NCBI GenBank assembly: GCA_027078745.1 | Contig: JALWWO010000009.1 | Coordinates: forward strand, 62,001 to 126,000 | DNA length: 64,000 bases | DNA from: Chromatiaceae bacterium | GTDB lineage: Bacteria > Pseudomonadota > Gammaproteobacteria > Chromatiales > Chromatiaceae | Direction: 5' to 3' | In this document: in pieces, positions 8,701-15,761 of the stretch | Numbering within the stretch: position 1 is the first letter of the stretch | How the letters are laid out: each line of letters opens with the position of its first letter | Position numbers and translations under genes: made by a program | Notes under the pieces: generated by a model | The model's database searches: none | The model's input: only the letters and a program-made list of their open reading frames with translations | Told to the model about the DNA's origin: nothing

Positions 8701-9838
8701 CTGCAACTAAGATCTGAAAGAGTTGCTCTTCCGTGAGGGAAAGAGAAACCTCGATCCCCAAGAGCAAGATGGCCAGGAGCACCGCAGCCAAGACCCCGAG
8801 ATCCAGCCGATGTTCGAATTGGGGCCCGAAGCGATGATGCAGGCGCAGGGATAAGGTTCGTTCCACCCAATCCGCCCGGAACCGTTTGGTGAGACGGCGC
8901 AGTCCCCGGAAGTCCAGCAGTTGGCGGCGCTCGGAGTCGTTGGCGATCACCGCCTGAAAGCGCTGCAAATGGCGATAGGCGCGTTGGCTGGCGAAGGTTT
9001 CCAACAGGGGAAATCGATCGTCATCTTGGCTGGCGAGCTCTGCAGCAAAATCCCCCATCTCCCGATAGTACCGCCCTACCCAGCGCCGAAACTGATTCCG
9101 AGGCAATCGCCGAATCGCCTGGATCAGGCGATCTACCTGTCCATCGAGGCGCCGGGCTAGCTCACTTAATTGCTGCACCGCCGGTCGGACCTCCTGAGAC
9201 AACTCGGCTGGACTGCGCTGCGACTTCTCCAACAGATGCAAAAAAGGGGATTCCCCGTGGAGCATCAGGAGTTCATGGAGGAACGATAGGAGCAGCTGTT
9301 CCCCGTGGCGCACCTGGGGCCACAAGGCATGGATTTCGGACAGCGGTTTGCCCACTGGCCCCGCTGGATAAGCCCTGGCGAAGGCTTTGAGCTGTGCACC
9401 GATCAGTCGAAGGCGCAATCGGTGGAGCCTAGCGATGCCATAGGACGCTGGCGACAACCCAGGGCCCAATCGGTATTCCAAGGCCTTGAGAGCGGAGAGC
9501 AAGTAGCGATGCTCATCCCAGGGCTGTCCATCGGCTACCGAGGCCAAGGGTTGCAATAGGGCAAGCTGAATCTCCAGGATAAACAACTGATTGTCCAGGG
9601 CTTCGGGAGAACTTTTTTTCAGCCGCTGCAACCGTTCTTCCCATTGCTGGAAAGCTTGGCGGATGGCTGCTTCCAGGGTTCGGTTGGGCTCCCCTTCCAG
9701 CAGGGGCAGCAACGTTCTGTGGACCTGCTTCAGCAATCGGGCTGCTACTTGGATCAATTGCCCCCGATCCAGGGGCTTTTGGTAAACGGACAACCCGTTC
9801 CAATCTCGGAGAAAAGTTTCCCAAAGCCTCTGATCCAT
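5711..9838 (-). CDS. Giant membrane protein with voltage-sensor-like S1-S4 segment, function unknown
   Basis: A 1375-residue protein I cannot assign to a named family. Residues 1-340 are helical and Arg/Leu-rich with no signal peptide. Residues about 345-480 look like an ion-channel voltage sensor: S1 near 346-366, an S2 with acidic residues (about 372-396), a short S3 (408-424), and an S4-like helix (about 434-478) with arginines or lysines at three-residue spacing (ALRLVRVLTIFLRKARP). No pore loop or K+ filter follows. Further membrane segments lie near 678-697, 714-730 and 1036-1058, separated by long soluble stretches. The ATG at 9838 has AGGGGA close upstream. It is transcribed divergently from dgt. 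It could be a mechanosensitive or voltage-responsive scaffold; that is a guess. Confidence 0.75.
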   Translation of the reverse strand: MDQRLWETFLRDWNGLSVYQKPLDRGQLIQVAARLLKQVHRTLLPLLEGEPNRTLEAAIRQAFQQWEERLQRLKKSSPEALDNQLFILEIQLALLQPLASVADGQPWDEHRYLLSALKALEYRLGPGLSPASYGIARLHRLRLRLIGAQLKAFARAYPAGPVGKPLSEIHALWPQVRHGEQLLLSFLHELLMLHGESPFLHLLEKSQRSPAELSQEVRPAVQQLSELARRLDGQVDRLIQAIRRLPRNQFRRWVGRYYREMGDFAAELASQDDDRFPLLETFASQRAYRHLQRFQAVIANDSERRQLLDFRGLRRLTKRFRADWVERTLSLRLHHRFGPQFEHRLDLGVLAAVLLAILLLGIEVSLSLTEEQLFQILVADTAICVFLLSDFLLRLYFSPDRGDYFRRHWLTDLLPAIPFGAIGHGLQSLILEAETLYALRLVRVLTIFLRKARPLIKLVRIVLFAARGMDRLVRRYRRLLDWNILFFEPQPQEEVGLEEDWHRLHRRLEAVRHTHLAAWDRFHVQQRFHRQLAWLSIRAADAQLQEAPIFHRHPPAIRNRCIPVESLSKRLLRAEGDQLLELLGERFPQHINRLLWLIWLPPLRWLPPFSDLLAARREAGQNDLAFTQAAARRIGARLYRLNQLAHFFADMQGVITPAQLLDRIGAALIESMRRPRNRLLILGSGFMLVSLLVELIHARWLEVAAAWLRQTLGWPILLLGVFALIAVWLGTRLRALAQTNAEFFTRIAKAKSLGLLGEIKRDRAAFDQQMLLERVLVPEARIRGLPEEAIRLDQGATETLAGFSRLVRQVFHLKEEDSGLGSLAERVYLLYQDYLHDVPFHDCNTGSLALLLGDPAVHNLRTQFLGPQAAGDQELQQLDPKQAGGFLGPSLWPRFITLAITQYTGQLVEEYNRHALPLWARTAPPRTPEEIERFRRWLDRRQGKPVQGDECQEPPDRAARYATTVFTSLDFLSNDPARSAAIRQQFGEEIAELVALDRRRLIHRIFGVPPHHLREIPRRSLNPYALYQQLLANGRVFWLPFSLLVGLMGLVKWGLRWLWHTFQDLRRPQIRCIPAEETVYSDYRIARRKILRMHKPVLLAGIRLRAQVDPEYLGLLLPESEGLQPMDQALHQDLRRIQASPEERKAFQQLREQQQTALGELGELWDALAAPGGFISQRLQTLYPDFPDHRRREALRACSLLYLTNCEELRRLFQLPKLLKQCVREAIAQRGQVPQKKSRFEPLWILPQVWRRYRYHRADFQRWWERQGQHFLPKAVDERKARAWVMRWWLWDAGALAQLVELAVKNDFAPRAAALALLDRHLRNLSVLTEQLVTLRTVQTLGILELEASLHIVRGLGEYPDEAGNPPPRVRIPTL

Positions 9839-9860
9839 CGTTCCCCTAGAATGCTATGCC

Positions 9861-11201
9861 ATGCACTGGTCTACTCTGCTTTCCCGTCGACGGCTCGGCG
9901 TGCCGGATGCGCCGGAAGGTTCCATCGCGCGAACGGAGTTCCAGCGGGATTTCGACCGCATCGTCTTCTCCTCTTCCTTCCGGCGCTTGCAGGACAAGAC
10001 CCAGGTCTTTCCCCTCGCCCGCAACGATTATGTGCGCACCCGCCTCACCCATAGCCTAGAGGTTTCCAGCGTCGGGCGCTCTCTGGGTACCCTGGTGGGT
10101 CAGGTCATCTTGGATCGCCATTCCCTGCCGGGCTATGCTCCTTCAGATGTGGGGGATCTCTGTGCCGCCGCCTGTCTCGCCCATGATCTGGGCAATCCCC
10201 CTTTCGGCCATTCGGGAGAAGATGCGATCCGGCATTGGGCGGGCAACACAGTTTCGGGTAGGGATCGAATCCAGGGCTTTTCTCAAGCCCAACGGGAAGA
10301 TTTCCTTCGATTCGAGGGGAATGCTCAGGGATTCCGGCTCCTCAGCCGCCTACAACATCGGGATAATCCCGGGGGACTGCAACTCACCTGTGCCACCTTA
10401 GGGGCTTTCAGCAAATATCCCCAGGGTTCCGAAGTACCCGCCGAAGCGGGTTGGAAAAAATTCGGTTTTTTCTCCGCAGATCAAGCCAGTTTCACCCAGG
10501 TTGCGGAAACCCTGGGCTTGGAACGGCGGTCGGGTACTGCGCCGAGCTGGTGCCGCCATCCCCTCGCCTTTTTGGTAGAAGCAGCGGATGATCTCTGCTA
10601 CCGGATCATCGACATCGAGGACGGCTTCCGATTGGGTAAGCTTTCCGAAACGACCGTTCGGGAACTGTTCCTGCCTCTGGTCCCCGAGCAGGCGCGGAAT
10701 GCTTGGAAGCGCTTCGGAAATCCTATGGATCGAATCAGTTTCTTGCGGGCAAAGGCGATCCATCAGGGGATTCTACAAGTACGGGATTGTTTTCTTTCGG
10801 AAGAAGAGAATCTGCTAGCCGGTCGGCTCTCCGGTCCTCTGATCGAACGGATTCCCCTGCGCGAGCCCCTGGCACAATTGATCGAGGTAGCCCAGGAGAA
10901 CATCTATTGTGCGCCGGAAGTGGTGGAGATCGAAACCGCAGGGTTCGAAGTGTTGTGCACCCTTTTGGATCGGTTAGTACCCGTGTTGGACGAACTGGCG
11001 GAAGCGGGGGAAGCGAGCAGCCCCAGGAGCCGCATCATGGCTTTGCTGATCCCTGAACAGTTCATCGGGCCGGGTCGCAAGCCTTTGGCCGATCCCTATC
11101 TGCGGCTCCTGTCCCTCACGGATTTCCTCTCGGGCATGACGGATTCCTATGCGGTGGCGCTCTACAAGAAGATCACCGGCATTTCCCTGCCTGGCGGCTG
11201 A
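9861..11201 (+). CDS. dgt: dGTPase-like deoxyribonucleotide triphosphohydrolase (HD domain)
   Basis: HD-superfamily enzyme that cleaves dNTPs to deoxynucleoside and triphosphate, helping control dNTP pools. It has 446 residues. The N-terminal RTEFQRDFDRIVFSSSFRRLQDKTQV stretch (about 24-49) is characteristic. Metal ligands are visible as H64 (RLTHSLEV), the HD pair at 108-109 (AHDLGNPPFGH) and H117. The ATG is at 9861. The stop overlaps the tmcA start by one base, so translation is likely coupled. The 446-residue length fits the dGTPase-like subgroup, whose nucleotide preference may be broader than dGTP. Confidence 0.9.
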   Translation: MHWSTLLSRRRLGVPDAPEGSIARTEFQRDFDRIVFSSSFRRLQDKTQVFPLARNDYVRTRLTHSLEVSSVGRSLGTLVGQVILDRHSLPGYAPSDVGDLCAAACLAHDLGNPPFGHSGEDAIRHWAGNTVSGRDRIQGFSQAQREDFLRFEGNAQGFRLLSRLQHRDNPGGLQLTCATLGAFSKYPQGSEVPAEAGWKKFGFFSADQASFTQVAETLGLERRSGTAPSWCRHPLAFLVEAADDLCYRIIDIEDGFRLGKLSETTVRELFLPLVPEQARNAWKRFGNPMDRISFLRAKAIHQGILQVRDCFLSEEENLLAGRLSGPLIERIPLREPLAQLIEVAQENIYCAPEVVEIETAGFEVLCTLLDRLVPVLDELAEAGEASSPRSRIMALLIPEQFIGPGRKPLADPYLRLLSLTDFLSGMTDSYAVALYKKITGISLPGG

Positions 11202-13342
11202 TGGAAGATTTCGCCGCGCTGGTAGCAGAAGTTCGCCGGATCGCCCAGCGTTCCCGCCACCGCTGGACCTTCGTCCTGTCGGGCAGCTCGGATTGGAGTG
11301 TGCGCGCGGTCCGCATCGCCTTGGACGAAACCCAGAGCAGCACCCTTTGGCTGTCGGATCGCACCCTGCCCGTCCCCGCCGAGCCCTCACGGGCTGCACA
11401 TCGATGGTTGGGTAGGGAACTGGACTTTCTGATCTACGACGCGCACGGCGGCTTTGATCCCGATGCCTTTGGAGCGGCTGCCGGCGCCCTGCGGGGCGGT
11501 GGTCTGCTGTTTCTCCTCACGCCAGAATGGACCCATTGGCCCGATCTGCCTGATCCCCAAGCCCGCCGGATTGCCGTGTTCCCCCAGGGGCCGGAATCCC
11601 TTTCTCAGCGATTTCTGGAACGCTGGATCAGCTTTTTACAAGATCCGGGACTTTTGCACATCCGGCAGGGACAACCCCTTCCTCCGCCACCTCCCTGCAA
11701 GACAGCGCCCCCGCTGGGGAATTTCGGAGATTGCCGCACGGCGGATCAGCAACAGGCGGTGGAACAAATCCTGCGCACTGCCCGAGGCCGCGCCCATCGT
11801 CCCCTGATCCTCCTCTCGGATCGGGGCCGAGGTAAGACCGCCGCCCTGGGCATCGCCGCCGGAATCCTATTGCGCACCGCGCCCCGCAGGATTCTGGTCA
11901 CCGGGCCCCGACTCTACGCCCTGCACCCCCTCTTCCAGCAAGTGCGCTGCTTGCTCCCTTCGGGCACTTGGGAAAAGGACCATCACGTCCGCTACGAGGG
12001 AGGAGAACTCGCCTTCTTTCCGCCGGATGTCCTGGCACAGCAGCCACCCCCCGGGGAACTCCTGTTCGTGGATGAAGCAGCCGCTCTGCCCGCACCCCTG
12101 CTCGAAGCCTTGCTTCTCCGCTATCCGCGGATCGTATTTGCCACCACCTTGCACGGCTACGAGGGCACGGGCCGAGGCTTTGAGATCCGATTTCGCCAGA
12201 CCTTGGAAATTCAGACCCCGAACTATCGGCAATGCTGGCTGCGAACGCCCATCCGCTGGGCGCCGGAAGATCCTTTAGAACAATTCGCAAATCGCGCCCT
12301 GCTGCTGAATGCTTCGCCTGCACCGGATGCAGCGCTGCGAGGCAGGACACCGGCAGATTGCTGTTTCGCATGGCTGGACCGGGATCAGCTGGTCCGAACG
12401 GAAAGCATCCTCTCCCAAGTGTTCGGCTTGCTAGTAGTGGCGCACTATCAGACGCGCCCCTTGGACCTGCGCCATCTGCTCGACGGCCCCAACCTGGGGA
12501 TCGCCTGTCTGCGCTGGCAGTCCTACATCGCTGCCGTAGCCCTGGTGGCCCGAGAAGGAGCGATTGGGCCGGCGCTCGCCCAGGCGATCTTTCGCGGGGA
12601 ACGCAGGGTGCAGGGCCATCTGCTGCCCCAAACCCTCTGCGTGCACGGCGGATTGGAACGGGCACCAGAACTGCGCTATGGGCGGGTGGTGCGCATCGCT
12701 GTGCATCCCGCACTGCACCGGCGGGGTTTTGGCCGCCGGTTACTGCGGGAATTGACGCGTTGGGCAGGGCATGCGCAGTTGGATCTGTTGGGAGCGAGCT
12801 TTGGCGTAACCGAAGATCTGCTAGGCTTCTGGGAAAGCTGCGGTTTTCTACCTGTCCACCTGGGCACCCGAAAGAACGCGGCGAGCGGTGTCCAAGGGGT
12901 GGTGGTCTTGCAAGCGCTGGGAACCGAAGGGCGCACGCTGCTTCGGGAAGCGCTGGCGAAGTTTCGACAGGCTTTCCCCATCCTGCTGGCAGGTCCCCTG
13001 CGGCTGCTAGAACCCGCTATCGCCGCTCGGATGCTGCAGGCCACGGCGCCGGATGCGCCCCCAGCAATTGCTTCCGAGATGCGGCGGGCGCTCCTGGCTT
13101 TCGCCCGACATCATCGACCCTGGGAGGCGAGCTTAGGAACGCTGCATCCCTTCCTCTGCCAGCAGCTAGGGGCTGCCCTGCGGGTCGGTCGCCTGGACTT
13201 CCCAGAAGCGAGCTTGCTCATCGCCCTGGCGCTGCAACAGCGAGATTGGCGGGAAACTGCCCGAATATTCCATTGCTCGGGCCGGAAGGCTTTGGTGCAA
13301 CAGCTGCGCCAATCGGTGAGGAAAATGCTTGGAGAAGCTTGA
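11201..13342 (+). CDS. tmcA: tRNA(Met) cytidine acetyltransferase TmcA
   Basis: Acetylates the wobble cytidine (ac4C34) of elongator tRNA-Met using acetyl-CoA and ATP or GTP. The 713 residues carry an N-terminal DUF1726-type region, a helicase-like ATPase with P-loop DRGRGKT at 207-213 and a DEAA-type Walker B (FVDEAAALP), then a GNAT acetyltransferase region with VVRIAVHPALHRRGFGRRL, the acetyl-CoA binding pattern. The start overlaps the dgt stop (TGATG). The stop overlaps the sulfotransferase start (ATGA). Length and order match the E. coli enzyme. Confidence 0.93.
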   Translation: MEDFAALVAEVRRIAQRSRHRWTFVLSGSSDWSVRAVRIALDETQSSTLWLSDRTLPVPAEPSRAAHRWLGRELDFLIYDAHGGFDPDAFGAAAGALRGGGLLFLLTPEWTHWPDLPDPQARRIAVFPQGPESLSQRFLERWISFLQDPGLLHIRQGQPLPPPPPCKTAPPLGNFGDCRTADQQQAVEQILRTARGRAHRPLILLSDRGRGKTAALGIAAGILLRTAPRRILVTGPRLYALHPLFQQVRCLLPSGTWEKDHHVRYEGGELAFFPPDVLAQQPPPGELLFVDEAAALPAPLLEALLLRYPRIVFATTLHGYEGTGRGFEIRFRQTLEIQTPNYRQCWLRTPIRWAPEDPLEQFANRALLLNASPAPDAALRGRTPADCCFAWLDRDQLVRTESILSQVFGLLVVAHYQTRPLDLRHLLDGPNLGIACLRWQSYIAAVALVAREGAIGPALAQAIFRGERRVQGHLLPQTLCVHGGLERAPELRYGRVVRIAVHPALHRRGFGRRLLRELTRWAGHAQLDLLGASFGVTEDLLGFWESCGFLPVHLGTRKNAASGVQGVVVLQALGTEGRTLLREALAKFRQAFPILLAGPLRLLEPAIAARMLQATAPDAPPAIASEMRRALLAFARHHRPWEASLGTLHPFLCQQLGAALRVGRLDFPEASLLIALALQQRDWRETARIFHCSGRKALVQQLRQSVRKMLGEA

Positions 13343-14118
13343 TGAACCTTCCTGTTTTTCAGGTCAATGCACTGATTGCAGGCACTCAAAAGGGCGGTAC
13401 CTCGGCCCTCGCACATTTTCTCGGACAGCATCCGGAAGTCTGCCTACCCAATCGGAAAGAAGCTCATTTCTTTGATAATTATTCGGATTCTCCCTATCGA
13501 CCAGACCTTTCCGACTCAGAGATTGCAAGCCTGTATCAGGCATATTTCCCGGATTATCGGGGGCAAAAAGTCGTGCTCGATGCCACCCCGAGCTACATGT
13601 ATTTTCCTCAGGTGGCCGAACGGGTTTATCGCTACAACCCGCAGATGAAATGGATTCTTCTGCTCCGGGATCCGGTAGAACGAGCGCTTTCCCACTACGC
13701 GATGGAGTATGGTCGGAGCTTTGAATCGCTTTCCTTAGGCAGGGCGTTGCTGTTAGAACCCTGGCGACTCCGCAGGGATCGCACGAAATTTCATGAAGGA
13801 CTTCGTCGATATTCTTATCTGGATCGGGGGAAATATGCGCGTCAAATCCGGCATATCCTGCGCTTCTTCCCGGCGGACCAGCTCTGCATCCTCTCTTCTC
13901 AGAACCTTTGGGAGGCGCATGAAGAGACGCTGGAACAGGTCTATGCGTTTCTGCAGATCTCTAGACCGCCACAGCTTCCCCCCCGTCAGCGCATTTTTGC
14001 AGGAAGGAAGCGGGAAGAATATCCCGTACTCAGGTTTTTTTTACGGTTTTATTATCTACCCGAAAAGATACGAATGGGCTATCTGGCACGCCAGTTGGGG
14101 CAGAGCAAGTTATTGTGA
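13342..14118 (+). CDS. PAPS-dependent sulfotransferase family protein
   Basis: A 258-residue cytosolic enzyme expected to move sulfate from PAPS to an alcohol or sugar acceptor. The 5'-phosphosulfate loop is visible as AGTQKGGTSAL near residues 13-23, and the 3'-phosphate site as LLRDPVERALSHY. The start at 13342 overlaps the tmcA stop in an ATGA, so the long upstream extension in the same frame is only tmcA read out of frame. The acceptor is unknown; heparan-type and bacterial glycan or lipid sulfotransferases share these motifs. Its coupling to a tRNA acetyltransferase gene has no obvious functional reason. Confidence 0.85.
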   Translation: MNLPVFQVNALIAGTQKGGTSALAHFLGQHPEVCLPNRKEAHFFDNYSDSPYRPDLSDSEIASLYQAYFPDYRGQKVVLDATPSYMYFPQVAERVYRYNPQMKWILLLRDPVERALSHYAMEYGRSFESLSLGRALLLEPWRLRRDRTKFHEGLRRYSYLDRGKYARQIRHILRFFPADQLCILSSQNLWEAHEETLEQVYAFLQISRPPQLPPRQRIFAGRKREEYPVLRFFLRFYYLPEKIRMGYLARQLGQSKLL

Positions 14119-14175
14119 AACTGGTCCCCACAGGGAAGTCCGTCTACCCCAACTGGAAAAATCTCATATTAACCG

Positions 14176-14679
14176 CTATTTCCGCACATAATACCACTCC
14201 CCATCTATTTTTCTCCAAGTTTCCTTGGTGAAACGTTCGCTGTTAATCACGCCTTCTCCAAAAGGATTGGCATAGGAGCCGACGAAAATCACCCCCACTT
14301 CGGCTAGATCGGGATCTTTGGTATCGAAGTGGATGTATTTCACTCGAGCGGATTTCCAAGTAACCAAGGAGCCATAGTTATTGTAAAACATCGCTAGACT
14401 ATGGGTGCTTCGATAGGCCGGGGTCTCAAAGAGATAGACGAGATCCAGCCGACGAGCGATGAATTGATCCCAGCGGGCCAATACGCGCTTTTTCAAGGCT
14501 TGGTAATCCGCTTCCCGCTCCGGCGGGATCTCCTCTGTCTTCACGGTATCCTTCTGAACCTTCGCCGGTACAGGGCCGATGGATGGTTTCAGAATAGGCG
14601 ATCCGGCATTTGCCGATGTATTTGCCCAAACATGGCTCCCGAAAACCAGACAGAAGAAAGAAAACCAGATCTTACGCAT
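14176..14679 (-). CDS. Secreted protein with NTF2-like C-terminal domain
   Basis: A 167-residue protein with a signal peptide (MRKIWFSFFCLVFGSHVWA, cleavage likely after WANTSANA or WA). A helix with DYQALKKRVLARWDQFIARR is followed by a YLFETPAYR...YNNYGSLVTWKSARV...FTKETWRKIDGEWYYV pattern, which resembles NTF2-like or SnoaL-like folds in exported proteins. The ATG at 14679 has GAGGG 8 nt upstream; the longer TTG start at 14694 would overlap the ppiC stop. It follows the isomerase gene directly, so it is likely in one operon with it. Ligand unknown. Confidence 0.75.
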   Translation of the reverse strand: MRKIWFSFFCLVFGSHVWANTSANAGSPILKPSIGPVPAKVQKDTVKTEEIPPEREADYQALKKRVLARWDQFIARRLDLVYLFETPAYRSTHSLAMFYNNYGSLVTWKSARVKYIHFDTKDPDLAEVGVIFVGSYANPFGEGVINSERFTKETWRKIDGEWYYVRK

Positions 14680-14690
14680 GAGCTTTTCCC

Positions 14691-15653
14691 TCAATGACTC
14701 GGGGTTCTTGTGGAAGAAGTCATGGATGAAGATGCATCCAGTTCCCGTAGCAGTTGCCTAGCTTGCTCCAGATCGAGATACCGAGGATCTGCATAGGTGG
14801 GACCTAAGTATTCCTGAGCCTTCTCCATCACATAATTCTTTCGTACGGTCTTCAATACCCGACCCTTCACTTGTTCAAAGGGCATGGGTTGGGCGGGTCG
14901 ATGGGCGATGAGCTTAATAATGTGAAACCCGTAGCGCGTCCTCACCGGTTCACTAAGATCACCTGGAGCCTTCAGGGCAAAGGCAGCTTTCTCAAAAGAC
15001 GGTACGAAGGTACCTGATTTTGCCCAGCGGTTGATCAATCCTCCTTGGACAGCGGTAGGATCTTCGGAGTACTTTTTCGCAAGTTCAGAAAAATCCGCCC
15101 CTCCTTTGAGCTCTTCCAAAATGGCGGCTGCCTTTTCCTCTGCTTCCGCCCAAGCTGCCTTTGGTCCCGCTTGCTTGCGGGTACAGGGATCCGGCTTGAT
15201 GAGGATATGGGCAACCTTCACAGCTTCAGGTTGGCTGAAGAGGTCTTCCCGATGGGCGAGATAAAACTCTTTTGCCAATTCCTGAAAATCCGGCATGGGC
15301 AGGGATTCAAGATAGCGAGTTCGCAGTTCATTGGCGAGAATGCTGCGGGTTTTAACCTCAATCTGTGCTCGAACCCGAGGATCTTGGTCTAAGTGCATGG
15401 CTCGTGCTCGATTCGCCAGCACAGTGGCCGCATGAAAATCAGTGAGGAAGTCTTTCAAGGCGATATCATCCTGCAACAGGCGCTTCCGCTCTTGGGGCGT
15501 GAAGGAAAGAAAGATTTCCCGATATTCCTCAGCGCTTAGCTGTAGATCTCGGCTACGGGTGATCGGGGATGGGGCTTCTTGGGCATTTATACCGAGGGGA
15601 ACCAACAGAAACAGTACGGTAAAAAAATAGGGGCTGATATTTTTCCCGAACAA
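14691..15653 (-). CDS. Periplasmic PpiC-type peptidyl-prolyl cis-trans isomerase
   Basis: A secreted parvulin-family folding factor. It has 320 residues: signal peptide MFGKNISPYFFTVLFLLVPLGINA, a helical SurA-N-like chaperone region (about 35-140), then one parvulin domain from about 142 (VKVAHILIKP) with the usual GADFSELAKKYSEDPTA, GG and GYHII-like (GFHIIKL) landmarks near 195-250, and a helical tail. The start is a TTG with AGGAG about 8 nt upstream. A 45-aa disordered, Cys-containing insertion sits after HILIKPDP. It is transcribed after a terminator that separates it from the surface protein gene. Confidence 0.88.
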   Translation of the reverse strand: MFGKNISPYFFTVLFLLVPLGINAQEAPSPITRSRDLQLSAEEYREIFLSFTPQERKRLLQDDIALKDFLTDFHAATVLANRARAMHLDQDPRVRAQIEVKTRSILANELRTRYLESLPMPDFQELAKEFYLAHREDLFSQPEAVKVAHILIKPDPCTRKQAGPKAAWAEAEEKAAAILEELKGGADFSELAKKYSEDPTAVQGGLINRWAKSGTFVPSFEKAAFALKAPGDLSEPVRTRYGFHIIKLIAHRPAQPMPFEQVKGRVLKTVRKNYVMEKAQEYLGPTYADPRYLDLEQARQLLRELDASSSMTSSTRTPSH

Positions 15654-15682
15654 CCTTTGCTCTCCTGTTCCGTCGCGGAGGG

Positions 15683-15727
15683 TTAAAAATAGAAAACCGG
15701 CACGGGAAAAAGGTTCCCGTACCGGTT
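15683..15727 (-). terminator. Rho-independent terminator after surface protein gene
   Basis: A hairpin pairing ACCGGTACGGGAA with TTCCCGTGCCGGT across a short loop, followed on the minus strand by TTTCTATTTTT. It lies between the surface protein stop (15762) and ppiC (15653). Confidence 0.8.
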
Positions 15728-15761
15728 CAACTTCAACAGCTAGGCTGCCGTCAGCCTGAAG

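Noticed and set aside
12232-13341. Upstream extension of the sulfotransferase frame
   Set aside because: It overlaps tmcA in another frame, has arginine/serine-rich nonsense composition, and the true start at 13342 is coupled to the tmcA stop.
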